50,755 bases of DNA, taken from an uncultured Pelagibacteraceae bacterium. GTDB lineage: Bacteria; Pseudomonadota; Alphaproteobacteria; Pelagibacterales; Pelagibacteraceae. A model generated the notes under the pieces. That model was not told the DNA's origin. It saw nothing but the letters and a program-made list of their open reading frames with translations, and did no database searches. Position numbers and translations under genes: made by a program. The stretch spans positions 1 through 50,755 of the forward strand of contig CACGBI010000008.1 of the NCBI GenBank assembly GCA_902571235.1, read 5' to 3'. Positions 12,113 to 23,600 of the stretch are shown piece after piece. Every line of letters begins with the position of its first letter. The stretch's first letter is position 1.

Positions 12113-14521
12113 CTATGATCTAATCTTAGCGCCTGTTTTATTTTCTACTGAGACAATTATAGATTTATTCAAAAAATCTAAATCTTTCTCTTGAAGTGTT
12201 TTTTCCATTGATTGGATAGTAACATTTATAGCTATAGATTTTTTATTCTCAGGAATGTTTTCACCCTGATAAACATCAAAAATTTTAACTTCTTTGATTA
12301 AATTTTTATCCACCTTATAAATTATATCTACTAAATCTTGAGAACTAAAATTTTTATCAACAATAAAAGCAAAATCTCTTTCAGATTTTTGATAATCAGA
12401 CGCTTCAAATTTAGATTTTTGATCCTTTAAACTTTTTCTTGTAATATTTAAATTATCTATGAAGATTTCAAATCCAACTACAGCTTCTGTTTTTAAATCC
12501 AATTTCTTAATTACATTAGGATGTATCTCTCCAAAGTATGCGGCTAAATTTTCTTTTCCTTTATTTAAAAAAACTCTTCCTGATTTTCCTGGATGGTAAT
12601 AATTGGGAGTTTTGTCATCAATAAAAAGACTTTTGGGATTAAATCCCGCTTCCTCTAATGATTTAACAACAACTTGCTTAACATCATAAATGTCAACATT
12701 TCTCGGCTTTTCAAGCCACGATAGTCTAGATTTTTTTCCAGCATTTAAACCACCAATTACTGTTTCTTGCTGTCCAGACTTAGATCCATAAAAAATAGGT
12801 CCAATCTCGAATAAACAAATGTCTTTAAATCCTCTATCAAGATTTTTACTTAAATATATAATTAGATTTGAGAAAATTGAGTTTCTTAAAACATTTAAAT
12901 CGGAACTTATCGGATTTACTATCTCAACAGACTTTTTTTGTTCTTTAAATAAATTATTTATCTTAGAGTCAGTAAAAGACCACGTTATGGTTTCAAAATA
13001 TCCCTTTGAAGCCAAAGATCTTTGCAAAAAATGAAATAGCCTTTGAGACTTTGTTAATGTAGGCTTAATTCTATTTTTTTCCGGATTAATGATTTTTATT
13101 TTATCATATCCATAAATTCTAACCAATTCCTCAACTATATCAATTGGTTGAGTTATATCAGGCCTCCATGATGGAACAATAAGATTCAAATTGTTTTTAA
13201 TTGATTTTATTTCAAAACCTAAATTTTTTAATATAACTATCATTTGTTTAATTGATATTTTAAATCCAGAAATTTTTTCAAACAAATTTGTATTAAATTT
13301 AATTTTAGTTTTTTCAAACTTATCAATTTTTTGAATATCAATTTTGCTTACTTCACCACCACAAATTTCTTTGATTAGTTCGGCGGTTCTATTAATTCCT
13401 TGCTCAATTGATAAAGGATCAATTCCTCTTTCAAATCTAAATTTAGCATCTGTATCGATATTCAATATTTTAGATGTTTTTCTAATTGATCTAGGATTAA
13501 AATAAGCTGACTCTATTAAAACATTTTTAGTTTCTAAATTAGTGCTAGATCTTGTTCCTCCAATAATACCGCCTAAACCTAAGACACCTAAATTATCTGA
13601 AATTACACACATGTTTTCATGCAGCATGTATTCTTTATTATCTAATGCTGTAAATTTTTCTCCTTTTTTAGAGTTTCTTACAACTATCCCTTTATTAATT
13701 TTATCTGCATCATATGCGTGTAGAGGCCTATTTAAATCCAACATTACATAATTTGTGATATCAACCACTGCTGATATTGGTTTTTGACCAATAGAGACCA
13801 ATTTATTTTTCAACCATTGGGGACTTTCACAATTTTTTATATTTGTTATTAAACAACTTCCAAATGAAGTGCATCCTGAGTTTTTTTCTTTATTAATTTT
13901 AACTTTAATTTTTTGATTTAATTTAGATTTTATTTTCTTTTCTTTTATATCAATTAGTTTACCAAAACCTGTAGATGCGAGATCTCTTGCAATACCTCTT
14001 ACCCCTAAACAATCAGGTCTATTCGGTGTAATTGATAAATCAATTAAATTTGGTTGTTTTTTAGAGAAATATTTATTCCCAATTTTTTTATTAAATTTTG
14101 TCGTATTTAATTCAACTATTCCGTCACTTTCATCAGACAAATTCAGCTCTGATTCTGAACAAAGCATACCATAGGAGGTAATCCCTCTTATTTTGCTGAT
14201 AGATAGCTTCATTTTATTTTTTGGAATCATTGCACCAGGAGGTGCATAAATAGTAATTAAACCTTCCCGTGCATTAGGAGCGCCACAAACCACTTTTAAA
14301 GGAATTTTGTCTCCAATATCTACGTCACAAACTTTCAACCTATCTGCATCAGGATGTTTTTCGGTCTTAATAATTTTAGCTATTTTAAAAAAATCATAAT
14401 CTGAAGTTAAAGCTTCTGAACTTTCTACTTCTAGACCTATATTTGTCAATTTCTGGATTAACTGAGTTTCATTAAATTTTGTTTTTAAATGGTCTTTTAA
14501 CCAATCATAAGTAATTTTCAT
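12113..14521 (-). CDS. pheT: phenylalanyl-tRNA synthetase beta subunit
   Basis: [15 protein letters not shown]3/B4 and anticodon-binding-domain architecture, 802 aa; follows pheS. Confidence 0.97.
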   Translation of the reverse strand: MKITYDWLKDHLKTKFNETQLIQKLTNIGLEVESSEALTSDYDFFKIAKIIKTEKHPDADRLKVCDVDIGDKIPLKVVCGAPNAREGLITIYAPPGAMIPKNKMKLSISKIRGITSYGMLCSESELNLSDESDGIVELNTTKFNKKIGNKYFSKKQPNLIDLSITPNRPDCLGVRGIARDLASTGFGKLIDIKEKKIKSKLNQKIKVKINKEKNSGCTSFGSCLITNIKNCESPQWLKNKLVSIGQKPISAVVDITNYVMLDLNRPLHAYDADKINKGIVVRNSKKGEKFTALDNKEYMLHENMCVISDNLGVLGLGGIIGGTRSSTNLETKNVLIESAYFNPRSIRKTSKILNIDTDAKFRFERGIDPLSIEQGINRTAELIKEICGGEVSKIDIQKIDKFEKTKIKFNTNLFEKISGFKISIKQMIVILKNLGFEIKSIKNNLNLIVPSWRPDITQPIDIVEELVRIYGYDKIKIINPEKNRIKPTLTKSQRLFHFLQRSLASKGYFETITWSFTDSKINNLFKEQKKSVEIVNPISSDLNVLRNSIFSNLIIYLSKNLDRGFKDICLFEIGPIFYGSKSGQQETVIGGLNAGKKSRLSWLEKPRNVDIYDVKQVVVKSLEEAGFNPKSLFIDDKTPNYYHPGKSGRVFLNKGKENLAAYFGEIHPNVIKKLDLKTEAVVGFEIFIDNLNITRKSLKDQKSKFEASDYQKSERDFAFIVDKNFSSQDLVDIIYKVDKNLIKEVKIFDVYQGENIPENKKSIAINVTIQSMEKTLQEKDLDFLNKSIIVSVENKTGAKIRS

Positions 14522-15585
14522 CTACTTAAACCTCTATAATTACTTGGAACATCCAATGGATCAAAACCAAAATGGTTAAGCCATCTGTAATCACATTCAA
14601 AAAAAGCTCTTAAATCATTGATCCCATATTTTAGCATTGCAAGTCTATCTATACCTATTCCAAATGCATATCCTTGATATATTTTACTATCTACATTTAC
14701 ATTATTTAAAACATTTGGATGTACCATACCACAACCTAATATCTCTAACCATTTATCACCTTCACCAATAATTATTTTTCCATCTTTTATTTCATAACCA
14801 ATATCAACTTCAGCAGAGGGTTCTGTAAATGGAAAATGGCTTGGTCTAAATCTCATTTTTATTTTATCAACCTCAAAAAACTCTTTTATAAAATAATGCA
14901 AACACCCTTTTAAGTGACCCATATTTATATTCTTATCAATGTGTAGACCTTCTACCTGATGAAACATTGGAGCATGTGTTTGATCACTGTCAGATCTATA
15001 AGTTCTTCCTGGTGCAATTATTTTAAATGGAGGTTTATCCTTTAACATAGTTCTGATTTGAACAGGTGAAGTATGTGTTCTTAAAAGTTTTTGCTTATTA
15101 TCATCTAAATAAAAAGTGTCATGCATATCTCTTGCTGGATGATTATCTGGTGTATTTAATGCTGTAAAATTATTATATTCATTTTCTACATCAGGACCTT
15201 CTTCAACACTAAAACCAATTTCTGAAAAAATAGAAGATATTTCATCAATTGTTTGTGAAACGGGGTGAATTTTTCCTCTTTGGTATGATCTAGATGGGAG
15301 AGTGACATCAATTTTTTCTTTATTTAATTTTTCATTTATTTCTAATTCTTCAATTTCATTAATTTTAGAGTCAATTTTACCTTGTAAAAAATTTTTTATC
15401 TCATTTAAATCTGAAGCAAACTTTTTTCTCTCACTTTCATTTATTTGACCAATTTTTTTGAACTCAAGAGAAATTATTCCATTTTTTCCAAACAGATCCG
15501 ATTTAATTTGATTAACTTCAGCTAAACTTATTTCGCTAGATAGTTTTGAGAAAAATTCTTCTTTTATTTTTTTAATATCAGACAT
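14518..15585 (-). CDS. pheS: phenylalanyl-tRNA synthetase alpha subunit
   Basis: [56 protein letters not shown]. Confidence 0.98.
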   Translation of the reverse strand: MSDIKKIKEEFFSKLSSEISLAEVNQIKSDLFGKNGIISLEFKKIGQINESERKKFASDLNEIKNFLQGKIDSKINEIEELEINEKLNKEKIDVTLPSRSYQRGKIHPVSQTIDEISSIFSEIGFSVEEGPDVENEYNNFTALNTPDNHPARDMHDTFYLDDNKQKLLRTHTSPVQIRTMLKDKPPFKIIAPGRTYRSDSDQTHAPMFHQVEGLHIDKNINMGHLKGCLHYFIKEFFEVDKIKMRFRPSHFPFTEPSAEVDIGYEIKDGKIIIGEGDKWLEILGCGMVHPNVLNNVNVDSKIYQGYAFGIGIDRLAMLKYGINDLRAFFECDYRWLNHFGFDPLDVPSNYRGLSR

Positions 15586-15625
15586 GAATATAGATTATTT
15601 CTTAAAGAAATAAAAACAATAGAGA

Positions 15626-15982
15626 TTAATTTAAAGCAGATTGAGCTTTTTGAACTATTGTTTTAAATGCCTCTGGATTATCATAAGCAATTTCTGCAAG
15701 AATTTTTCTATCAATAGTAATTCCACACTTAGTTAATCCATTAATAAACCTAGAATAAGTTAAACCTTCAGCTCTAACACCAGCATTGATTCTTTGTATC
15801 CAAAGTGATTTAAAATCTCTCTTTTTATTTCTTCTATCTCTGTATGCATATTGCATAGCTTTTTCCATTGCCTGTTTAGCAACTCTAATGGTATTTTTTC
15901 TTCTTCCCCACTGGCCTTTAACAGCTTTTAAAACCTTTTTATGTTTCGCTCGGCTAGTTACACCTCTTTTAACTCTTGCCAT
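15626..15982 (-). CDS. rplT: 50S ribosomal protein L20
   Basis: [37 protein letters not shown]..., 118 aa. Confidence 0.98.
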   Translation of the reverse strand: MARVKRGVTSRAKHKKVLKAVKGQWGRRKNTIRVAKQAMEKAMQYAYRDRRNKKRDFKSLWIQRINAGVRAEGLTYSRFINGLTKCGITIDRKILAEIAYDNPEAFKTIVQKAQSALN

Positions 15983-15983
15983 T

Positions 15984-16190
15984 TTATCCTCTTAAACTGT
16001 AAGGCATATACGACTTTACAATTTTTCCATCCTGTTTGGACATTACCGTAGTGCCTCTTAATTTTCTAATTTGTGAATTTGTTCTTTTAATCATACCGTG
16101 CCTCTTACCAGCTTGGGCTGTCATCACTTTACCCTTCGCAGATATTTTAAACCTTTTTTTAGCTGAGCTTTTTGTTTTTAGTTTTGGCAT
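15984..16190 (-). CDS. rpmI: 50S ribosomal protein L35
   Basis: [33 protein letters not shown], 68 aa, adjacent to rplT. Confidence 0.97.
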   Translation of the reverse strand: MPKLKTKSSAKKRFKISAKGKVMTAQAGKRHGMIKRTNSQIRKLRGTTVMSKQDGKIVKSYMPYSLRG

Positions 16191-16243
16191 AATTCTGCGA
16201 GGTTATACAAAGAATGATTTAAATTTACAACCTTAATTAAAGC

Positions 16244-16789
16244 TTATAAAGGCTGAATTACCATGATCATTTGCTTGCCATCAAATTTAGGATGCAGTTC
16301 TACTTTACCAACTTCCTTCATGTCTTCTTTGATCTTAGTCATTAATTCATTTCCAAGATGTGAGTGCTGTAATTCTCGACCTTTAAATCGTATTGTAAAT
16401 TTTACTTTATCACCTTTTGAGATAAATTTTTTTGCATTTTTAACTTTAAACTCATAATCGTGAGTCTCTGTAACTGGCCGCATCTTAATTTCTTTTAGCA
16501 AAACAATTTTTTGTTTCTTTTTTGCTAGATTAGCTTTTTTTTGGGCGTCATATTTAAATTTACCCATATCCATAATTTTACAAACTGGAGGATTAGCATT
16601 AGGAGCAATTTCAATTAAATCTAGACCTTGATTTTTAGCCATTGAAATCGCTTCGTTTGTATTAAGCACTCCTAAATTTTCACCGCTGCTTGCTATGACT
16701 TGAACTTCAGGTGATGAAATCCGATTATTAGACCTTGGACCACGATCTTTAGTTCTTCTTTGAAAATAATTTTGTTTAAAATCTGCCAC
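16244..16789 (-). CDS. infC: translation initiation factor IF-3
   Basis: NNRISSPEVQVI...DLIEIAPNANPPVCKIMDMGKFKYDAQKK; GTG start; in the thrS-infC-rpmI-rplT order. Confidence 0.97.
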   Translation of the reverse strand: MADFKQNYFQRRTKDRGPRSNNRISSPEVQVIASSGENLGVLNTNEAISMAKNQGLDLIEIAPNANPPVCKIMDMGKFKYDAQKKANLAKKKQKIVLLKEIKMRPVTETHDYEFKVKNAKKFISKGDKVKFTIRFKGRELQHSHLGNELMTKIKEDMKEVGKVELHPKFDGKQMIMVIQPL

Positions 16790-18706
16790 TTAGTTTTGGG
16801 ATGCTTTATTTAAAGCAGAGTGTGTTTTTAAGAATAAATCTAAATCCATATTTTCTTGTTTATTAGAATCTAATCTTCTAATAGTTACTGAGTTACTGTC
16901 AACTTCTTTTTTACCACAAATTAATAATAAAGGTATTTTTGCAAGTGAATGATCTCTAATTTTATAGTTAAGATTATGTTTTTTTAAATCAACAAAAGAA
17001 CTCATGCCTGCTTTTTTAATTTTTTTTGAAACTTGCATTGCATAATTGTCAAACTCTTCTGAAATAGGAATTACAACAGTTTGAAGGGGTGAGATCCAAA
17101 AGGGAAATTTACCAGCATAGTGCTCAATCAAAATTCCTATGAACCTTTCAAGAGAACCAAATAAAGCTCTATGTAGCATAACTGGAACTTTTTTTGTTCC
17201 ATCTTTATCAACATATGATGCATCAAGTCTACCAGGTAAGTTAAAATCTACTTGAAGAGTTCCACATTGCCAGTCTCTTCCAATAGCATCTCTTAGAACA
17301 AACTCAATTTTTGGGCCATAAAAAGCACCTTCACCTTTGTTAATACTATACTCTAGTTTTGAGGCCTTAACTGCCTCCAAGAGGGATGCTTCGGCTTTGT
17401 CCCAAATTTTATCATCACCAACTCTAACCTCTGGTCTATCCGCATATTTCAATATTACATTTTCAAAACCTAAGTCTTTGTAAATATCTAGAATTAAATT
17501 AGTAACTTTTAAACATTCGCTAGTGATCTGATCCTCAGAACAAAAGATGTGTGCATCATCTTGCGTAAATGCTCTTACTCTTAATAAACCGTGTAAAGCA
17601 CCTGAAGGTTCATATCTATGAACTTTACCAAACTCAGTTATTCTTAAGGGAAGGTCTCTATAGCTTTTTAATCCTTGATTAAAAACTTGAATATGACCAG
17701 GACAATTCATCGGTTTGATTGCAAAAACTTTTTCATCTGGTGTTTCTGATGTGTACATGTTTTCACCATACTTTTCCCAATGTCCCGATTTTTCCCAAAG
17801 CAAACGATCTAATACCTCTGGTGTATTTACTTCTTTGTATCCCGCTGCATCTTGGCGAGCTCTCATGTAGTTAATCAACTTTTGAAAAAGAGCCCATCCT
17901 TTTTCGTGCCAGAAAACAGATCCTGGACTTTCTTCTCTGAAATGAAATAAATCCATTTCTCTTCCTAGTTTTCTATGATCTCTCTTTTCAGCCTCTTCTA
18001 GTTTTTTTAAATAATCATCTAAATCCTTTTGTGTCGCCCAACTTGTTCCATAAATTCTTTGAAGCATTTCATTGTTTGAATCACCTCTCCAATATGCACC
18101 TGAAACCTTCATCAATTTAAAATATTTTCCAATTTTTCCAGTAGATGATAAATGTGGACCTCTACAAAGATCATGCCATTCTCCATGAAAATATATTGAA
18201 ACTTCTTCTCCTTTAGGAATGCTTTCAATTAATTCTGCTTTATAGATCTCACCTTTTTTTTTAAAATGTTCTATTGCTTTTTCCCTAGTCCAAACTTCCC
18301 TTTTTGTAGCAACATCTCTATCAACAATTTCTTTCATCTTATTTTCAATTTTTTTTAAATCATCTTCAGTAAATGGTTCTTTTCTTGCAAAGTCATAATA
18401 AAAACCATTTTCAATTACTGGTCCTATTGTGACTTGAGTACCTGGAAAGATCTCTTGTACAGCCATTGCTAAAATATGTGCTGTATCATGTCTTATGGTT
18501 TCTAATCCTTCCTTATTTTTTGAAGTAAATATTTTTACAGAGCAATCTTTATCAATAACAAAGTCTAAATCTCTTAATTGACCATCAATAGCTATTACCA
18601 TTGCTTGTTTGGCAAGTGATTTACTAATTTTTTCAGCAACCTCAAGTCCTGTTGTTTTTTTTGAAAACTCTAAGTTGTTTCCATCTGGTAATATTATTGT
18701 TGGCAT
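16790..18706 (-). CDS. thrS: threonyl-tRNA synthetase
   Basis: TGS domain, DTAHILAMAVQEIFPGTQVTIGPVIENGFYYDF, KPMNCPGHIQVF, class II motif 3. Confidence 0.98.
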   Translation of the reverse strand: MPTIILPDGNNLEFSKKTTGLEVAEKISKSLAKQAMVIAIDGQLRDLDFVIDKDCSVKIFTSKNKEGLETIRHDTAHILAMAVQEIFPGTQVTIGPVIENGFYYDFARKEPFTEDDLKKIENKMKEIVDRDVATKREVWTREKAIEHFKKKGEIYKAELIESIPKGEEVSIYFHGEWHDLCRGPHLSSTGKIGKYFKLMKVSGAYWRGDSNNEMLQRIYGTSWATQKDLDDYLKKLEEAEKRDHRKLGREMDLFHFREESPGSVFWHEKGWALFQKLINYMRARQDAAGYKEVNTPEVLDRLLWEKSGHWEKYGENMYTSETPDEKVFAIKPMNCPGHIQVFNQGLKSYRDLPLRITEFGKVHRYEPSGALHGLLRVRAFTQDDAHIFCSEDQITSECLKVTNLILDIYKDLGFENVILKYADRPEVRVGDDKIWDKAEASLLEAVKASKLEYSINKGEGAFYGPKIEFVLRDAIGRDWQCGTLQVDFNLPGRLDASYVDKDGTKKVPVMLHRALFGSLERFIGILIEHYAGKFPFWISPLQTVVIPISEEFDNYAMQVSKKIKKAGMSSFVDLKKHNLNYKIRDHSLAKIPLLLICGKKEVDSNSVTIRRLDSNKQENMDLDLFLKTHSALNKASQN

Positions 18707-19861
18707 TTAATTTATCAATTTTTTGTATTCTGAATAAGTAGAAAAACACATTTTTTCAACATTAAACTTACTTATGATGTTTTTTCTCCCTTCAGTACCA
18801 ATCATTTTGAGTGTTGTTTCGTCTAAATTTAATACTTTTATAATTTTTTCACACAATGACTGAGGGTTTCCAGTTTCAAAAAGATACCCAGTTTTACCAT
18901 CAATAACAGTCTCATTAGATCCTCCAATATTACTAGCAATAATTACCTTTTCCATAGATTGTGCTTCCACAGCAACTCTACCAAAGGCTTCTGGTTCTAT
19001 AGAGGGAGAGACAACTATATTTGAAACCTTATAAGCTAATGCCATATCTTTACAGTGACTTATAAATTTCAATTGATTATTCATTCTATATTGTTCGCCT
19101 AATCTAATAAGTTTTTTTTTAAATAAATCACGACCTTGCTCACTTCCAAGTATCACTGCATAAAATGCCTCATACCCAAGCTGAATGTTAACCAAATTTA
19201 TAGCTTCTAAAAAAAGTTCTTGTCCTTTCCACGAAGTTAGACGTCCCGGTAATAATATAATTTTTTTATTTTCTTCTATTCCCCAATTTTTTAGTAATTG
19301 CTTTTCTTCATCTTCTATTTTTGTTGTAGGATCAAAGTAATCGACATTTATTCCTCTAAAAATTACTAATAACTTATTTTTTAAATTTAAATAATCTGAG
19401 TAGTTATCTTTAATGTGTGAAAATATGAAATTTGATCCAGCTATGACTAAATTTGATTTAACCATTACTGAATTATAAAATTTTTTTAAATTACTATTAA
19501 AATTATATGTACCATGAAATGTAGTTACAAACTTTCTTCTAGTAATTTTAGTGGCAAAAAAGCAAGACCATGCTGGTGCCCTGCTTCTTGCATGGACTAT
19601 AGATATATTGTTAAAAATTATTATAAATATTAAAGCTATTGTATTGAATAAAATCATTAAAGGGTTTTTACTATGTACTGGTAATTTAATTAATTTTACT
19701 TTTTCTTTATTTATAAATTTTGTCAACTCACCACCACTTGTAACTATAAAAGATTTACAACCATTTTCTGGTAAATAATGTGCAATATCATAACAACCTG
19801 TTTCCGCACCACCATAACCTAACTTTGGAATGACTTGTAAAACTTTTAAATCAGTTGACAT
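18707..19861 (-). CDS. glycosyltransferase (GT4-like)
   Basis: LQVIPKLGYGGAETGCYDIAHYL, PGRLTSWKGQELFLEAI, SIEPEAFGRVAVEAQSMEKVIIASNIGG. Confidence 0.88.
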   Translation of the reverse strand: MSTDLKVLQVIPKLGYGGAETGCYDIAHYLPENGCKSFIVTSGGELTKFINKEKVKLIKLPVHSKNPLMILFNTIALIFIIIFNNISIVHARSRAPAWSCFFATKITRRKFVTTFHGTYNFNSNLKKFYNSVMVKSNLVIAGSNFIFSHIKDNYSDYLNLKNKLLVIFRGINVDYFDPTTKIEDEEKQLLKNWGIEENKKIILLPGRLTSWKGQELFLEAINLVNIQLGYEAFYAVILGSEQGRDLFKKKLIRLGEQYRMNNQLKFISHCKDMALAYKVSNIVVSPSIEPEAFGRVAVEAQSMEKVIIASNIGGSNETVIDGKTGYLFETGNPQSLCEKIIKVLNLDETTLKMIGTEGRKNIISKFNVEKMCFSTYSEYKKLIN

Positions 19862-19903
19862 TTGATATGATTATACATGAATAGAAATAACTATTAAACT
19901 TTA

Positions 19904-20647
19904 ATGATAAAATTTAATTATTTCAAATTATCAAAATCAAAAAAAATTCGCTATTTAAAGCATGATCAAAAAAATAGTCTCTACATTGTATTTCTTCATG
20001 GTTTCATGTCAGACCTCGAGGGTAAAAAACCACAACATTTTTTAAAATTTGCTATTAAAAAAAAATACGGTTTTTTAGCTCTAGAATATTCAGGACACGG
20101 GAAATCTTCAGGAAAATTTACTAATGGAAATATAAGTAAGTGGAGTAAAGAAACTGAATTATTAATTAAACAAATTGTTAAAAAAAATAATTTTATTTTA
20201 GTTGGATCGAGTATGGGTGCATGGATTTCACTGAATCAGTTTAAAACTTTCAAAAATCAAATCAAAGGTTTTTTAGGAATTGGATCCGCACCAGAATTTT
20301 TAGAAAATTTAATGTGGAAAAAATTTTCAAAAAATATGAAAAAAGAGATCACTGCGAATGGAATTATCAATTTGAAACATGGAAAATATGAGTACCCAAT
20401 TACATTACAATTAATAAAAGATGGAAGAAAAAATAAAATTTTAAAAAAAAAAATTAATCAAAGATTAAATGTAACTATGGTACATGGTGAAAAAGATGAA
20501 TCAGTCCCAGTGATTTATTCTAGAAAAATATTAAAACTTTTTAAAAAAGGGAAAAATAAATTGGTCATTGTTAAAGGTGGAGATCACAGTCTATCCTCAA
20601 AAAAATGGCTCAAATTGTTAATAACAGAACTTAACTTGATTATTTAA
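19904..20647 (+). CDS. alpha/beta hydrolase (ABHD10-like)
   Basis: FLHGFMSDLEGKKPQHF, nucleophile elbow VGSSMGAW, EKDESVP and late His (GGDHSLS). Confidence 0.78.
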   Translation: MIKFNYFKLSKSKKIRYLKHDQKNSLYIVFLHGFMSDLEGKKPQHFLKFAIKKKYGFLALEYSGHGKSSGKFTNGNISKWSKETELLIKQIVKKNNFILVGSSMGAWISLNQFKTFKNQIKGFLGIGSAPEFLENLMWKKFSKNMKKEITANGIINLKHGKYEYPITLQLIKDGRKNKILKKKINQRLNVTMVHGEKDESVPVIYSRKILKLFKKGKNKLVIVKGGDHSLSSKKWLKLLITELNLII

Positions 20648-23600
20648 CTTACTTCTTTTATTGTTTTTTTAAGAGTAATGGGGTTCTTCAATTTATTAAT
20701 CATTTCTTTTGGACAAACCTGAATAAAATTAAATATTTCTTCTTCAAATTTATCAATCAAATTTTTAGACATATTTGATCCTGTTTCTTTAAAATGCTCA
20801 TCAATTAATTTTTTTAAAAATTGTTTCCAATAATCTGTTTCTACATTTTGCCAGATGACTGACTCTGGATTTACTTTTTTTTCAAATTGTTGATTTTTGT
20901 CGTAAATAAATGCCATACCGCCAGTCATCCCAGCAGCAAAATTATCACCTACATTGCCTAGAATAACTACTGTACCACCAGTCATGTATTCACAACCATT
21001 AGAATCACATCCTTCTATAACTGTTGTTGCGCCAGAGTTTCTTACTGCAAATCTATCTCCTGCTAAACCTGAAGCAAAAAGTTTTCCTGAAGTAGCTCCA
21101 TATAGAACTGTGTTACCTATAATAGTGTTTTCATTTGAAATTAAATTACTCTCGTCTGAAAGTTTTATTGATATTGTTGCTCCAGACAGACCTTTTCCAA
21201 CATAATCATTTGCATCACCTTTGAGTACAAGCTTTAATCCCTTAGTCGAAAAAGCCCCAAAAGATTGGCCAGCTGATCCTTTAAAATTCAAAGTTAAAAA
21301 ATTTACATCTAATGTTTCATTACCATATTTTTTATAAAGATGATGAGAAATTCTAGTACCTACTGCTCTATTAGTATTTTTTATCAAGTATTCTTTTTCA
21401 ATTTTGTGAGAGTTGTCTAATGCACTTTCTATTTCTGGCCAAATTTCTTGGTCTAATGTATCTGGAACTTTATTAATTTCTGATTTTTCACAATATCTTT
21501 TGTTATCTCCTGGATCTGCTTGCACAAACAATGGGTTTAAATCTAAGTCATCCAAATTTGGCGAAGCCTTATTTACTTGCATTAATAAATCTGTTCTTCC
21601 AATTATTTCATTTAGAGATTTAAAACCAAGTTCAGCTAATATTTCTCTAACTTCAGAGGCAATAAAAGTAAATAAATTAACTACTTTATCTGGTGTGCCT
21701 GTAAATTTTTCTCTCAATTTTGCATCTTGGGTACAAACTCCAACTGGGCATGTGTTTGAATGACATTGTCTTACCATTATACAACCCATTGCCACTAAAG
21801 CTGTTGTTGCAACACCATATTCCTCAGCGCCCATCATTGCAGCAATCACAACGTCTCTACCAGTTTTGATGCCACCGTCAGTTCGCAAAGTAACTTTATG
21901 CCTAAGATTATTTAAAGTTAAGACTTGATTTGCTTCCGTAAGACCCATCTCCCAAGGTATACCAACATATTTAACGCTTGTTTGTGGTGTTGCTCCTGTT
22001 CCTCCATTGTGCCCAGAGATTAATATAATATCTGCTTCTGCTTTAGCTACTCCTGCAGCAATTGTTCCAACTCCAGATGATGCAACTAATTTAACACCTA
22101 TTCGGGCTTTTGGATTGATTTGTTTTAAATCATAAATCAATTGAGCTAAATCTTCTATTGAATAAATATCATGATGAGGAGGTGGAGATATCAAAGTTAC
22201 CCCAGGTGTTGAGTGTCTTAATTTTGCAATTTCATCTGTAACTTTAAAGCCAGGTAGCTGACCTCCCTCTCCAGGTTTTGCACCTTGAGCAATTTTTATT
22301 TCAATTTCATTACAATTATTCAAGTAATTAATTGTAACTCCAAACCTTGCGGATGCAATTTGTTTAACTCTTGAATTTGCACTATCTCCACTTTCCATAA
22401 CTTTAAATCTTTTTTCATCTTCTCCACCTTCTCCACTGCAAGATGCACCTTTAATTCTATTCATACTAATTGCTAATGTTTCGTGAGCTTCTTTAGATAA
22501 AGCTCCATGAGACATACTTCCACTTCCAAACCTTTTTAAAATTTTTTGAATGGGCTCAACTTCACTTAAATCTATTGATGGACCTAATTTCTTTTTTCTA
22601 AAATCAATTAAGTCTCTTAAGTTTATAGGGGGTAAATTATAAATACCTTCTGCATATTTCTTGTATGCTTCATAAGAGTTTGACCCAACTGCACTTTGTA
22701 GTAAATGAATTAATTTCCCTTGATATTGATGTGTTTCTCCACTTTTTCTATATCTATAAATACCACCTATTGGAAGAACTGTTTCTGAACTTTCGAAAGC
22801 TTCTTTGTGAATTTTTCTAATTTTCTTTTCTATTCCAGTTAAGCCAATGCCAGAAATTTTTGAAGTAACTCCAGGAAAATAATCATTAACAATTGACCTG
22901 CTTAATCCTACAGTTTCAAAATTACAACCACCTCTGTATGAGCTTAACACTGATATACCCATCTTTGACATAATCTTTAATAGACCAGCATTTACAGACT
23001 TAATATATCTTTCGACACAGTCATCAAAACTAAATTGACCAAATAATTTTTTTATAAATCTCTGATGTAAGCTATCAAAGGCTAGATAAGGATTAACAGT
23101 TGTAGCACCAACTCCTATGAGTGTAGCAAATGAATGTGTATCCATAGCTTCTCCAGATTGAACGTTTATAGAGACATATCCTCTTAATTTCTTATTTATT
23201 AAAAAAGTGTTTATAGATCCAACACATAAAAGCATCGGTATTGGTAATTTTTGATCTGATATTTTTTTATCACTAAGAATTAATTGTGTTACTCCTTGTC
23301 TTACAGCTATCTCAGCCTCAGTTTGAATTCTATCAATTGCATCAGATAAATTTTCATCTTTTGAAAAACAACAATCAATCACTACAGAATTTTTTCCAAA
23401 GAAATTAATAAATTTTTCAAATTGTGAATTTGATAAAATAGGACTATTTAAAACGTATATATTTTCTTTTGTTAAAGTATCAAAATCTAAAATATTGCCT
23501 AAATTTCCGAAACGAGTCTTAAGGCTCATCACTTTATTTTCTCTAAGTGAATCAATAGGTGGGTTTGTTACTTGGCTAAAGTTTTGTCTAAAAAAATGAT

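Noticed and set aside
16263-16457. + ORFs antisense to infC and rpmI/rplT (15786-15995, 16036-16236, 16263-16457)
   Set aside because: Shadow ORFs opposite universally conserved translation genes.
20954-21763. Antisense ORFs in gltB (20954-21205, 21413-21763)
   Set aside because: Long antisense frames within a confident conserved gene; no recognisable domain.
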